A stretch of 64,000 bases of DNA from JANQSS01 sp965249735. GTDB taxonomy: Bacteria; Bacteroidota; Bacteroidia; Chitinophagales; Saprospiraceae. The DNA lies in the NCBI GenBank assembly GCA_965249735.1, contig CBDFMS010000025.1:496001-560000 (forward strand), in the 5' to 3' direction. Below the pieces are notes generated by a model. That model ran no database searches. It saw only the letters and a list, made by a program, of their open reading frames with translations, and was not told the origin of the DNA. Below, piece by piece: positions 34,789 to 43,484 of this stretch; position 1 is the first letter of the stretch, and every line of letters starts with the position of its first letter. Position numbers and translations under genes: made by a program.

Positions 34789-35283
34789 TTAATTCGTCGT
34801 GGACTCGACAAATGAAATCAGCACCTGGTTTTTTTCCACTTTATCACCTTCCTGAATAAATATCTTATCAATGGTGCCGTCATGTGAGGCTTTGATCACA
34901 TTTTCCATTTTCATGGCCTCCAGGATTAAAAGGGCCTGTCCGACTTCAACAGTACTTCCTTCTGTCGCCTCGACGGATAATACCAGACCGGGCATGGGTG
35001 CAAGGCAATCTTCGGTTCCTTTTCCAACGATATCTTTTAATCCCATTTTATCAATCATGACGTCGACGCTGTCTTTATAACATATTTCATAAGGCCGCTC
35101 ATCGATTTCCAGGAGGATAGTCTTGGTACGGTGATCAATGTTTTTTACAACGACATGATGGGATTTGTTTTCATACAATACGTGATATGAATTTGGATCG
35201 ATTTGAATCATATCCAAATTGGATTCTTTTGAAACATCTACTGTATGATGCTTATTTATTATGGCTTCAATTAGTTGCTCCAT
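34789..35283 (-). CDS. Biotin carboxyl carrier-type protein
   Basis: A 164-residue protein with a C-terminal biotinyl/lipoyl domain: APMPGLVLSVEATEGSTVEVGQALLILEAMKMENVIKASHDGTIDKIFIQEGDKVEKNQVLISF. K125 in EAMKMEN is the biotinylated lysine, and the MKM context is typical of biotin rather than lipoate. The N-terminal 90 residues (IIRTKTILLEIDERPYEI-like strands) are the usual extra domain of Bacteroidota acyl-CoA carboxylase biotin subunits. It should be the mobile carrier between a biotin carboxylase and a carboxyltransferase for acetyl- or propionyl-CoA; those subunits are not in the window. It overlaps the start region of the membrane gene upstream by 13 bases. Confidence 0.85.
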   Translation of the reverse strand: MEQLIEAIINKHHTVDVSKESNLDMIQIDPNSYHVLYENKSHHVVVKNIDHRTKTILLEIDERPYEICYKDSVDVMIDKMGLKDIVGKGTEDCLAPMPGLVLSVEATEGSTVEVGQALLILEAMKMENVIKASHDGTIDKIFIQEGDKVEKNQVLISFVESTTN

Positions 35284-35672
35284 GATCGCTTTGATAGTTT
35301 AATAATGTGTTGAAGCAGTATGATTTCACATGCCATAAAGACGACGTAGGCTAAAATAAAGGAAATGACATACAACCGATTATCGAGACTTTGTGTTTTT
35401 GTATAGTAAAATACAAGTCCAATACCTACGACTAATTTTACCAGGACGGACATCAAGGTTACCCAACTGAAATAATAAGGATTATGATGGTTCGAGAATC
35501 TGGAGGATAACATGGTGATTAAAAGGGATAGAACAAAGAATGCGCCTGCTGTATAAATAGAAAACGTTCGATGCATATCGAGATCAGGCCATATGAGGAT
35601 AGCCAGAAGATACAGGGCAATAAACAGGATGAAAGCAACAATATGCCAACCGACGATTTTACTACTTTTCAT
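35271..35672 (-). CDS. Four-helix membrane protein, AtpI-like
   Basis: A 133-residue membrane protein with four predicted helices (about residues 8-28, 38-57, 70-90, 101-122). In Bacteroidota a protein of this layout follows the small AtpZ-like protein and precedes the ATP synthase a-subunit gene, so the most likely identity is an ATP synthase assembly protein of the AtpI type. The sequence itself shows no decisive motif. Here it overlaps the AtpZ-like gene by 11 bases and the biotin carrier gene by 13, and no ATP synthase subunit is nearby. Confidence 0.5.
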   Translation of the reverse strand: MKSSKIVGWHIVAFILFIALYLLAILIWPDLDMHRTFSIYTAGAFFVLSLLITMLSSRFSNHHNPYYFSWVTLMSVLVKLVVGIGLVFYYTKTQSLDNRLYVISFILAYVVFMACEIILLQHIIKLSKRSWSN

Positions 35673-35880
35673 TTGTCACAGAATAATAGATTCGCGCAAG
35701 ATAGCCTATGAGAAAAAGAATAAGAAGCGCTAGCGTAAGATAAGGTTTATCCAGCTCCAACCACTTATCCAGCTTTTTACCCAGAAAGACGGCAACCAAT
35801 AGCAGAGCTACTAACTCAAAAGCCATCCCTGAGTAATTCATGTAACTTCTGACCCTGGATTTCTTTTTCTGTTGCGTCAT
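35662..35880 (-). CDS. AtpZ/AtpI-family small membrane protein
   Basis: A 72-residue protein with two helices separated by a short loop: SYMNYSGMAFELVALLLVAVFLGKKLDKWLELDKPYLTLALLILFLIGYLARIYY. The GxxLDxWLxxxxPYLTL loop is the mark of the AtpZ/AtpI F0F1-associated family, thought to help magnesium handling or c-ring assembly. It normally sits next to atp genes; the downstream gene here is the four-helix membrane protein. Start ATG 35880. Confidence 0.75.
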   Translation of the reverse strand: MTQQKKKSRVRSYMNYSGMAFELVALLLVAVFLGKKLDKWLELDKPYLTLALLILFLIGYLARIYYSVTNEK

Positions 35881-35895
35881 CCAGGACTGTTTTTA

Positions 35896-36981
35896 CTAAA
35901 ACTTAGGACAATAGACGCGACGACTTTCGTTTCCACAAATATTATAGATCAGTGAAAATTCGAATGAGCCTTTGGAATTACTCGCTGTCTTCAAATCTGA
36001 GACATTGATGTCATAGCTAAATCCGATTCCGTAGTTATCATAATCGAATCTGGCAGATAGTATGATAGCGTCTAAACCCAGCGCATTTCCTTCAGTTGCC
36101 ACAGGAGGAATTTCCTGATTCAAGCCCCATTCATAATGGTTTACGAGACGTGCCCATGCACCAAACTGGAAAGATTCAGAACTATTACTGCTTCCATTGA
36201 GGTAAAATCTAGCTGATGTTCCTGCGTTTAGCTGGAATGAAGGCCCCTGGAATAAGAAGACGAAACCTGGAAGGAATGAGACATTGTCATTCAAACCGAG
36301 TTCAGCACCACCGTGGATTGTATATTTTGAATACAATTTGACGTCGTTGTCATTGAAGAAGGATTGCTTTGGCCGATTGATGTGACCAGCCGCACCACCG
36401 AGGTAAAAGTTAAGATTGTCATCCAATCTTGAAAACCACAATAGCCCAACACTCATATCAGCATAGATAAAATTGTCTTCATCGAGTGTTTCCAGACTTG
36501 GGAGACCGGGATCTACACCACCCTGGCCATCATGCTGGGTTCCCCATAGCAATTTGGAAAAATTAAGCGATCGTTGCGATATAGCGGCATCTGCTCCTAC
36601 AACAAGATAATGAGACTCATTGCGATTCCCGCCCATATACTTACTATATGATCCGGATAACCGAGCCTGGTAAGTTGAGAACCTGCCTGAACCGGCCTGG
36701 TCGCCCCAGAGCGATAAACCCACGCCGAAATAATCGTATTGGGCAGTTGGAATCTTCATGTCATAAGACGCGCTGAAGGTTTGAAATTCATTTTTGATCA
36801 CCGATGCCCATTGGTTGCGGTAGTTAGCCGTAAGCCTTTGTGTACATTCCATGACTCCCGTCATAGCGGGATTCAGGTGCAGAGGAGCTTGGTAAAACTG
36901 TGAAAAATGGATGTCCTGAGCGAACAGGTTTCCACTTCCAATGACAAAAGCAAATAAGGTAACTAAGTATACGTTCCGCAT
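35896..36981 (-). CDS. PorP/SprF family outer-membrane protein
   Basis: A 361-residue outer-membrane protein of the PorP/SprF family, T9SS-associated barrels that often attach or retain surface proteins. Signal peptide MRNVYLVTLFAFVIGSGNLFAQ, then the family opening DIHFSQFYQAPLHLNPAMTGVMECTQRLTANYRNQWASVIKNEFQTFSASYD. Middle and C-terminal strands (DNVSFLPGFVFLFQGPSFQLNAGTSARFYL; GIGFSYDINVSDLKTASNSKGSFEFSLIYNICG) are typical, and the protein ends in the 'IYNICG...RRVYCPKF' form seen in the family. It stands alone between the AtpZ gene and the protease pair. A sorting-domain protein partner next to it was not found. Confidence 0.92.
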   Translation of the reverse strand: MRNVYLVTLFAFVIGSGNLFAQDIHFSQFYQAPLHLNPAMTGVMECTQRLTANYRNQWASVIKNEFQTFSASYDMKIPTAQYDYFGVGLSLWGDQAGSGRFSTYQARLSGSYSKYMGGNRNESHYLVVGADAAISQRSLNFSKLLWGTQHDGQGGVDPGLPSLETLDEDNFIYADMSVGLLWFSRLDDNLNFYLGGAAGHINRPKQSFFNDNDVKLYSKYTIHGGAELGLNDNVSFLPGFVFLFQGPSFQLNAGTSARFYLNGSSNSSESFQFGAWARLVNHYEWGLNQEIPPVATEGNALGLDAIILSARFDYDNYGIGFSYDINVSDLKTASNSKGSFEFSLIYNICGNESRRVYCPKF

Positions 36982-37062
36982 AATTTTATATTTCTTGACC
37001 GCGTAAGAAAACGCTAAAATAATAACATTCCAATGGCATTCACCAAATATTTTTGTTAAATG

Positions 37063-38154
37063 CTATAACTGGTCTATCCATGAGGCCCCAAAACGCTCTA
37101 TTAGAATATCATCATACTCATCTGAACGTTCAAAGAGTCTTTCCAACATAATCTTTCCGGTCTCTTCATCAAGATGCCGGTCATAGATTAATAAAGATAG
37201 CAGGACAAACTGCTTGTAGACGCTCAAAACAAGTCCTTTTGAATCAAGATTTTCTTGCAAAAGGAAGGTGTAAATCGCATCTACGTTGTCCTCAGGCAAT
37301 CTGCACAAATATGCATCCCCATCAATCAACCCAGTGGCCATATGATACGAGAGTCTCACCAAAGCGCTGCCTCGTTGTATGTTCCAATGATTGCGGCCCT
37401 CTCTGGTTAATCGTGCATCATATCCGAGATCACTAATAATGTCCTCTATAATTTTAGCTACTCCAACTGGAGAATAAGGTTGTATTTGAGATGGAAAAAG
37501 TACTTCCGCACCGCAATAATCGCAGTATTTGAGGTCATTTTGCTGGTCGGATACAAATTTTCGGCAACCTTGACACCGTACGACTGTCCCGGTAGTACCT
37601 GTATCAAATCCACTGAAAACTGCATGCAATTTTTCGATAGGAAGTGCAAAGCCCAGGTTTTCACCGTCCCGGAGAACAAAAGAATTGATTCCAACTACAA
37701 GTCCGTTGGCATCCACTAGCGGGCCGCCTGAATTACCGGGATTAAGAGCCGCATCATGCATGATCAATTCCAGATCACGATCTTTTTGTTCCACACTGGA
37801 AACCACGCCCTCGGTTAACGAAAATTTGAGACCGTACGGATGCCCCATTGCCGTCACTTGATCACCTTGCTTCAATGGATCAACCAATCTCAGTTTGATA
37901 TCAGGCATATTATGGGTGATTGGAGCAGAGAGAAACGCAATGTCTGCATATTCATCAATGAGAAGAACTTCAGCCATTTGTTTTTCAAATGAAGGCCCTT
38001 TGATGATCACAGACTTGTTGTCACGAATAACATGTTCATTGGTTACAATGACATCAAAGGACTTTATATAAAACCCTGTCCCTGTACTAAAAGGAGTGGC
38101 AATTTCCACAATACATTCCTTAATGAGTTCTTTATTTGATGACAGGTTTTTCAT
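37063..38154 (-). CDS. Cytoplasmic HtrA-like serine protease with zinc ribbon and YbjN-like tail
   Basis: A 363-residue trypsin-fold protease without signal peptide or PDZ domain. The catalytic triad is readable as H41 (VTNEHVI), D71 (DEYADIAFL) and S142 (NPGNSGGPLVD). C194/C197 and C211/C214 (CQGC, CDYC) form a zinc ribbon. The last ~140 residues (EDIISDLGYDARLTREGRNHWNIQRGSALVRLSY and following) resemble a YbjN/type III chaperone-like alpha-beta domain. The combination protease, zinc ribbon, chaperone-like domain is not a standard HtrA layout. Its ATG overlaps the stop of the upstream gene (ATGA), so the two proteins are translationally coupled and probably work together. Substrates unknown. 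Confidence 0.8.
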   Translation of the reverse strand: MKNLSSNKELIKECIVEIATPFSTGTGFYIKSFDVIVTNEHVIRDNKSVIIKGPSFEKQMAEVLLIDEYADIAFLSAPITHNMPDIKLRLVDPLKQGDQVTAMGHPYGLKFSLTEGVVSSVEQKDRDLELIMHDAALNPGNSGGPLVDANGLVVGINSFVLRDGENLGFALPIEKLHAVFSGFDTGTTGTVVRCQGCRKFVSDQQNDLKYCDYCGAEVLFPSQIQPYSPVGVAKIIEDIISDLGYDARLTREGRNHWNIQRGSALVRLSYHMATGLIDGDAYLCRLPEDNVDAIYTFLLQENLDSKGLVLSVYKQFVLLSLLIYDRHLDEETGKIMLERLFERSDEYDDILIERFGASWIDQL

Positions 38155-39488
38155 CTGCTTTCCTCGATTGGAATAAATTTACTGTTCAGGATCAAATGAA
38201 GTAACGATTGGCCAAAATGATATGTAGTCGTATAATTCAATCTGTTAAGGGGAATAACAACGTTATGAAATTCATCTTCATACACATCAATTATCCGCTT
38301 GAATTCTGCGCTTATTTTATTTTTATTCAGGCCGCCTTTCTTTGAAATGAATTCTGACTTATAGCCCAACCGCGTAAAATAGTCCGCATCTATGACGCGA
38401 TAATACATTGTCAACAGAGATTTCAAGAGATGATCGACGGAATAGTCAAATAGGATATATCCAATAATAAATCCCGTTACAGCCTTAGCTTCATCAAATT
38501 CATTATTTTCAATATACCAATCGACTTTTTTTATTTCAGTTTGTATTGAGGACTGCGCTTGATACAAATCGATTGGTGGATTTATCCCAAATGTATAGAT
38601 CACATCGTACCATTCCTTGTGTAAGTCTTCGGTGGGAATGTCCATTACCTTGTCGACTGCATTCATCAGTGCTTGTACCTTTAATTCAACCGATCGCGTA
38701 CCTTCTGAGAAATAGGATTTATGTGCACCTTCAATAAGTTCTGTAGATTTTCCATGAGGAGCCAATAAAAAATCAATTTTATAAAATGTTGATAAAATTG
38801 AATAAATAATCGAATTTGGATCTCTTGATCTTTTTAAATATCCATTTTTCAATTCATTATCAAGAATTCCCAACTTTGAAAAATAGAAATCTGATTTGAT
38901 CGTCGCAAGCTCTTCGGAAACTGGTCTGGTATGACCTGCGTCTTGAGCTTTTAGTTCTTCAAATTCAATGAGAATTAGGTCATCCATTTTATCAGCATGG
39001 ATGGCGAGTTCTTTTAAGCCAAAGAACAGTTTATAGGGATTGGCATCCTTGATAAAACTTTCAAATATTATCGTGATCTGCCCTTCTTTGTTTAAAGCAT
39101 AACGACAATAATTTAGTTCATAATTCTTTTCCAGCAAGCGTCTTAGGAGTCCGGTTGAATAGGATGAACCGGAGACAAGATGAGAAATGGCAAATAGCCT
39201 GTCATCTAGAAATTGACCTGTGATTTTTTTTGAACCCTGAATAATGCTAAAGTCCATGTTTCGGGATTTATCATCGACGATGATATTGTCTTCTTCATCA
39301 TTTAAGAGATAGAGTAAAAAGTGATGAAGGGTATCCCGATAATTCTGGTCATCGAAAGCTTGCATGGCTGAATCCCATCTGGAATATTGTTCAGTCTTCT
39401 TGTATGCGTCGGAAAAACGTCCGAAGTGACCCGGAGCCGGGATGTCGGCCGGGTCTATGCGCTGAAATATGCGATTCCAAATTCCCAT
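38151..39488 (-). CDS. Uncharacterised partner of the HtrA-like protease
   Basis: A 445-residue soluble protein; no function assigned. The N-terminal part contains a stretch (DDRLFAISHLVSGSSYSTGLLRRLLEKNYELNYCRYALNKEGQITIIFESF... KELAIHADKMDDLILIEFEEL, about residues 85-190) that has the rhythm of a YbjN/type III chaperone-like domain, similar in outline to the C-terminus of its partner protease. The rest is helical with two conserved-looking blocks (ELIEGAHKSYFSEGTRSVELKVQALMNAVDKVMDIPTEDLHKEWYDVIYTFGINPP and ENNEFDEAKAVTGFIIGYILFDYSVDHLLKSLLTMYYRV). No signal peptide. It is followed directly by the protease gene with a 4-base overlap. Confidence 0.6.
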   Translation of the reverse strand: MGIWNRIFQRIDPADIPAPGHFGRFSDAYKKTEQYSRWDSAMQAFDDQNYRDTLHHFLLYLLNDEEDNIIVDDKSRNMDFSIIQGSKKITGQFLDDRLFAISHLVSGSSYSTGLLRRLLEKNYELNYCRYALNKEGQITIIFESFIKDANPYKLFFGLKELAIHADKMDDLILIEFEELKAQDAGHTRPVSEELATIKSDFYFSKLGILDNELKNGYLKRSRDPNSIIYSILSTFYKIDFLLAPHGKSTELIEGAHKSYFSEGTRSVELKVQALMNAVDKVMDIPTEDLHKEWYDVIYTFGINPPIDLYQAQSSIQTEIKKVDWYIENNEFDEAKAVTGFIIGYILFDYSVDHLLKSLLTMYYRVIDADYFTRLGYKSEFISKKGGLNKNKISAEFKRIIDVYEDEFHNVVIPLNRLNYTTTYHFGQSLLHLILNSKFIPIEESR

Positions 39489-39550
39489 CTAAGCGTGTAA
39501 AGAACGACAAAATTGGGATTTTATGAAAACACAAGTCATCCAATAACAAA

Positions 39551-39642
39551 GCCTTGTATCCGCATGCTCAAATTGGCTGTGGGGTATTGTCGCTCACGAT
39601 CAATGCTAGTGAAAGACATCAGCCTACATGCAGATACAAGGC
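39551..39642 (-). ncRNA. Three-stem structured element (possible RNA or transcribed repeat)
   Basis: On the minus strand, 39642-39627 (GCCTTGTATCTGCATG) pairs with 39566-39551 (CATGCGGATACAAGGC) over 16 pairs, including one U-G. Inside, GGCTG/CAGCC pair, and AUUG(A)UCG/CGACAAU form an inner stem with loop UGAG. The plus-strand version has one extra mismatch, so a minus-strand RNA folds slightly better. It lies between the fasciclin gene and the uncharacterised minus-strand gene, so it could be a terminator or leader structure, or a palindromic repeat. No second copy was seen in the window. Confidence 0.45.
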
Positions 39643-39725
39643 CTGCTAGAATTTTAGTTTGTTTACGCCAGTAATTATTCGATAAAAGTCAACACTACCG
39701 ATTGTCGAGAGCCCGTTATTCTTGA

Positions 39726-40295
39726 TTACTCCGATTCAGGTGGTAACAATACTTTATCTATCACATGAACATAGCCATTCGAAGCTTTAACTGTCCCCAA
39801 AACTTTGGCTCCATTCACGAAAGTCTCACCATCATCATTAACTTCCACTTTTACTTTGTCACCAGTTGCCTGGCCTATACCCATGACACCTTTAATATTC
39901 GCTCCGGTATAACTTCCTGGGGCTGCATGAAAAGTGATGATATTGGCGAGTGTGGCTTTGTTTTCTGGCTTAAGTAAATTTTCAACCGTGCCTTCCGGTA
40001 AAGCTGCAAATGCCGCATTGTTAGGTGCAAAGACTGTCAATGGTCCTGCGTTGGCAAGTACATCTTCAAGATCAGCAGCCTGAACCGCTGCCACCAATGT
40101 TGTATGGTCCTTGGACCCGATAGCGATGTTTAAAATGTTTTTCGCGGAAACATCATCGACTACAGTCGACTGACCTTTAGCTGGCTTATCTGCGTTTGCT
40201 GTGGTGGCATTTCCGCCCTTGTCTCCAGACTCAGCACAGCTAACTGCAAACAGCGCAAATACGGTTAATAATAATAAGTGAAGTAACTGTTTCAT
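39726..40295 (-). CDS. Fasciclin-domain lipoprotein
   Basis: A 189-residue lipoprotein with one FAS1 domain. ATG 40295 starts a signal peptide with lipobox (LLLTVFALFAVSCAES); the longer frame start at 40346 adds 17 residues before it. A short low-complexity linker (GDKGGNATTANADKPAKG) precedes FAS1: NILNIAIGSKDHTTLVAAVQAADLEDVLANAGPLTVFAPNNAAFAALPEGTVENLLKPENKATLANIITFHAAPGSYTG (motif H1 and FAPNNAAF), then the H2-like strand YVHVIDKVLLPP. FAS1 lipoproteins mediate adhesion or surface attachment; the exact ligand is unknown. Monocistronic between unrelated genes. Confidence 0.92.
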   Translation of the reverse strand: MKQLLHLLLLTVFALFAVSCAESGDKGGNATTANADKPAKGQSTVVDDVSAKNILNIAIGSKDHTTLVAAVQAADLEDVLANAGPLTVFAPNNAAFAALPEGTVENLLKPENKATLANIITFHAAPGSYTGANIKGVMGIGQATGDKVKVEVNDDGETFVNGAKVLGTVKASNGYVHVIDKVLLPPESE

Positions 40296-40492
40296 ATCGT
40301 CAAATTTTGTTGCCCTAAAGATACAAAATAAAATATAAAAAGACAATAAGGTCTTTTTATATTTTATTTGCTAAAAGCAAATGCTTGTATCCCTCGTGAG
40401 GTCTTGATTTGACGAGTCCTTCAAGCGTCTAATAATCGAATAGCACTTCAAAGATTGTCCTTGAGCTTGCGAAATTTCAGTTGAACGCCATG

Positions 40493-41140
40493 TTAGAACC
40501 AACCGAAGCGGAACCCAAATCCACCAGTCCATCCATCTAGATCAAGGTCGTTGATCCGATCGAGTTCGATGTCAGTGGTTTTCAAATAGCGTGCGCCAAG
40601 CTCAAGTTGGAAATTTCTTGTGATGTTGAACACCACATTGGCACCAAACTGGGCGACGAAGATTTCATCCCAATCATCATCCCAACGCAAATCACCGGGT
40701 GATCCCCATAATTCATCATCATAGCCAACAGCTCCGGCACCCAATAAAATAGGAAATGCCAGGTGCACACGTTTCAAAGGCATGATTACAGGAGCAATAT
40801 GCAATCCACCATAGCCTCCAATCAACGATGCATCCCCATCAAAAAAATCTCCGTCTTGCAAATCACTATAGAATCCTACACCCGCCAGACCGACCTCTAA
40901 ACTTCGGTTCATAATATAGGCCGCTTTGAATTGCGAGAATATGGCATTTTCTTTTTCGATTTGACCATAATGCACGTCAAATGCAAAAACACCTCCATGA
41001 TGCTGTTTGTCATTTCGAAATGTTTCCATTTCATTCGGGTTATAGCCCTCGTCGATATCAATATACCGCGATGAATCTTGTTGAGCTTGAATTGATCCGA
41101 CAAAAATTACAGCGAAGCAAAAAATTAAAAATCGTTTCAT
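40493..41140 (-). CDS. Exported outer-membrane beta-barrel-type protein
   Basis: A 215-residue protein with signal peptide MKRFLIFCFAVIFVGSIQA. The mature part is mostly alternating strands (VFAFDVHYGQIEKENAIFSQFKAAYIMNRSLEVGLAGVGFYSDL; NVVFNITRNFQLELGARYLKTTDIELD), ending in the aromatic GFGFRFGWF, the normal C-terminal barrel strand. It belongs with the 8-stranded 'porin family/outer membrane beta-barrel' proteins of Bacteroidota. It is the last gene of the ECF sigma / anti-sigma / DUF4097 cluster, so it is probably a regulon target or the sensed envelope protein. Confidence 0.78.
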   Translation of the reverse strand: MKRFLIFCFAVIFVGSIQAQQDSSRYIDIDEGYNPNEMETFRNDKQHHGGVFAFDVHYGQIEKENAIFSQFKAAYIMNRSLEVGLAGVGFYSDLQDGDFFDGDASLIGGYGGLHIAPVIMPLKRVHLAFPILLGAGAVGYDDELWGSPGDLRWDDDWDEIFVAQFGANVVFNITRNFQLELGARYLKTTDIELDRINDLDLDGWTGGFGFRFGWF

Positions 41141-41161
41141 TGTATACTATTTATTTAAAAA

Positions 41162-42238
41162 TTATTCTTTTATGAGTATATATCCTTTTTTTCCTTCAAT
41201 ATTCAACTGACTGTATGGTGGATGGCCATATTTAGCAGTCACATTTCGGATATCATCTTTTTTATCTATGTAGGTCACGTCCAAGTTTTCTACCGATTTT
41301 GGCACGCGCAATAATCCTCCTTCCAAAGATGCAGTAATTTCAATTCCCGATTTATTCATTTGTAGTTCAATATCAGATGAATTTTGATCCAGGTTAAGGG
41401 TTGATGTTCCCGGACTAATATTGTTTATTTTCAAATCGGTTTGATGCAACTTGAGATCTATAAAATTTGTCAATTGTTCAATTCGAATATCAGAGAATTT
41501 AAGATCACCTGTACAGGAACTTATTGATGAGATAACAATGTGATCTTTCTCTGAGCTAATACGCATGGTTTGAATAGAATCAATCTCAATTTCCGTACCA
41601 TCGGATTTTAATTCCAGATGTTGTGCGTTTGTAATGTCAACTCGCCCATTTTTTACATCTATTTCACCTCTTTTCAGGGTGCGGGAGCGTAAATGCCCAA
41701 AGCGGAGATAAACATCCGAGTACCCGATATCTCCGCTAATCCTGATATCACCATGTTCAACATGTGCATTAAATGCTCCCGGGCACTCATTGACGATGAC
41801 ATCACCGTATTTATTATTCGCATTTATTTGAGTTCGAACCGGTAGCTTAACATGATAATGGATGTCGACTTCAGTCTTATCAAATTCGAGAGGATTGATT
41901 GCCCGAAACATACGATGGAAGTAGCCTTGTTTTTTGGCTTCAATATGCGATGAAACTTCAAGATAATCTTCAATAAATTCAAATGAAGGATTGATTCTTT
42001 CGAGTAAATCTTCTTCTTCATCATCTACAATTATTGTGATTTCAACGCGGACCGAATCGCGATCCCAGGTAGAAAATTCAATGTCTCCGTATTTACTGTC
42101 AACCAGCACTTTCCCATCGCTCGTCATCGGAAATGATCGTAATACAACTTTTGTACTTGTGCTCTGAGCTGCAAGGAAAGATGTGTATGCAACCAGTAAA
42201 AAGGTATATAATAGTTTAGATTGAAATACTTTTCTCAT
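41162..42238 (-). CDS. DUF4097-family exported beta-helix protein
   Basis: A 358-residue exported protein (signal peptide to about residue 22, ending FLAAQS). The body is a DUF4097-type repeated beta-strand solenoid: GDIEFSTWDRDSVRVEITI, NNKYGDVIVNECPGAFNAHVEHGDIRISGDIGYSDVYLRFGHLRSRTLKRGEIDVKNGRVDITNAQHLELKSDGTEIEI and so on. Such proteins are frequent next to ECF sigma/anti-sigma pairs in Bacteroidota. ATG 42238 overlaps the end of the anti-sigma gene by about 23 bases, so translation is coupled. Confidence 0.8.
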   Translation of the reverse strand: MRKVFQSKLLYTFLLVAYTSFLAAQSTSTKVVLRSFPMTSDGKVLVDSKYGDIEFSTWDRDSVRVEITIIVDDEEEDLLERINPSFEFIEDYLEVSSHIEAKKQGYFHRMFRAINPLEFDKTEVDIHYHVKLPVRTQINANNKYGDVIVNECPGAFNAHVEHGDIRISGDIGYSDVYLRFGHLRSRTLKRGEIDVKNGRVDITNAQHLELKSDGTEIEIDSIQTMRISSEKDHIVISSISSCTGDLKFSDIRIEQLTNFIDLKLHQTDLKINNISPGTSTLNLDQNSSDIELQMNKSGIEITASLEGGLLRVPKSVENLDVTYIDKKDDIRNVTAKYGHPPYSQLNIEGKKGYILIKE

Positions 42239-42752
42239 GTTCACGTTGTTTTGACCGATTTAATCGTAATAATAAATTTTCCAATAATTCTAATCGTGTT
42301 CTATAATTTTCAATAATTGCGGCTAGTATGAGTTGATTGTCAATATCGAGTGATAACTCGTTTTCCAACTCATCGGATTCTTTTTCCAGACTAATAAAAT
42401 AGTTTATGAATTCTGCTTTATCGCTTTCAGAGAGATGCGGATTGATCTTTACCTGATCTAATTTATAGTTGATTAATTTGGAGTAATAGGAATTAATGTC
42501 GTTGAGTTCCTTACGTTCTTTATTTGCTAACCCGGAAGGATTTTGTGAAATACTAAATACTATAAATGCAAAGGAACAAATCAGGGCAATACCGGCCGCA
42601 ATGCCAATGTATCGTCTTGATATGAACGGACTGCTGCGAAATTTTTGTACGGGTAGTTGTGATTCTATGACAGACCACATCTTTAGTTTGTCCAGCTTGT
42701 GCATATTAAATGCAGAACGATTTTTCTGAACGAAGTTTTCTAATTCATCCAT
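42216..42752 (-). CDS. Anti-sigma factor-like single-pass membrane protein
   Basis: A 178-residue protein with one membrane helix at about residues 48-70 (YIGIAAGIALICSFAFIVFS). The N-terminal cytoplasmic part (MDELENFVQKNRSAFNMHKLDKLKMWSVIESQLP) is helical and short, the arrangement of Bacteroidota anti-sigma proteins; the periplasmic part is coiled-coil-like. No zinc-binding HxxxCxxC motif is present, so it is not a ZAS-type anti-sigma. It overlaps the sigma factor gene by 13 bases and the DUF4097 gene by 23 bases. It presumably holds the ECF sigma factor until an envelope signal arrives. Confidence 0.75.
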   Translation of the reverse strand: MDELENFVQKNRSAFNMHKLDKLKMWSVIESQLPVQKFRSSPFISRRYIGIAAGIALICSFAFIVFSISQNPSGLANKERKELNDINSYYSKLINYKLDQVKINPHLSESDKAEFINYFISLEKESDELENELSLDIDNQLILAAIIENYRTRLELLENLLLRLNRSKQREHEKSISI

Positions 42753-43315
42753 GATTCCTCTTTTATTATTTCCAATAATTTCTTCTTGGCACGATGGTAT
42801 TGTGATTTTGATGTTGAAACAGAAATACCGGCTATCGCACTGATTTCTTGATGGTCATATCCCTCAAATAAGTAGAGACTCAGAATCTGTCTGTAACCAT
42901 CGGAAAGTAACTCAATGCCTTTTTTAACCAGTTCAATGGACAAGTCCGGTTTGGTCGGAAGATCCATTGGCGATTCCGTTGTTGAATCGCGGAAATCACA
43001 AATTGGCATCCTTTTTTTATTTAAAAAATTGACGCTCTGATTGATTACTATTCGTTTTAACCAACTGCCAAATGTGCTTCTGTATTTGAAGCTATTGAGG
43101 TTGGTGAAGGCCTTAACAAATGCTTCCTGGGTGATATCTTCAGCATCATCAGGATGCTTGACCATGCGTAAGCTCGTGTTGTACATCGCATCGACGTAAA
43201 GCTCATAGAGTTTGAATTGAGCAGGTCTGTTTCCTTTTTTACACAACTCAATCAGATCCCGATGTTTATGCAATGTTGTCGTCACTTGTGGGGTTTCATA
43301 GGTTATACTTTCCAT
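42740..43315 (-). CDS. ECF RNA polymerase sigma factor
   Basis: A 191-residue sigma-70 factor of the extracytoplasmic-function type. Region 2: YELYVDAMYNTSLRMVKHPDDAEDITQEAFVKAFTNLNSFKYRSTFGSWLKRIVINQSVNFLNKKR, containing the DAEDITQEAF helix and the 2.4 W-L-K-R-I-x-I-N. Region 4: SDGYRQILSLYLFEGYDHQEISAIAGISVSTSKSQYHRAKKKLLEII. ATG 43315 is taken; TTG 43336 would add seven residues. Its gene starts the envelope operon and is coupled to its anti-sigma factor by overlap. Confidence 0.92.
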   Translation of the reverse strand: MESITYETPQVTTTLHKHRDLIELCKKGNRPAQFKLYELYVDAMYNTSLRMVKHPDDAEDITQEAFVKAFTNLNSFKYRSTFGSWLKRIVINQSVNFLNKKRMPICDFRDSTTESPMDLPTKPDLSIELVKKGIELLSDGYRQILSLYLFEGYDHQEISAIAGISVSTSKSQYHRAKKKLLEIIKEESWMN

Positions 43316-43484
43316 CCGGTAGCTGAATTGCTCCAATCATCATCTGAACATCACCTCAAAAGACAGCTATTTTATTCAAAGGTTGCATTCTCGAGGCTTC
43401 ATCAATTGAATTTTTCGACTAATTGATATAAAAAGACCATTGGGACTTCCGGCAGACAATTCGGCGTGAAGTATCTTGCAGATC

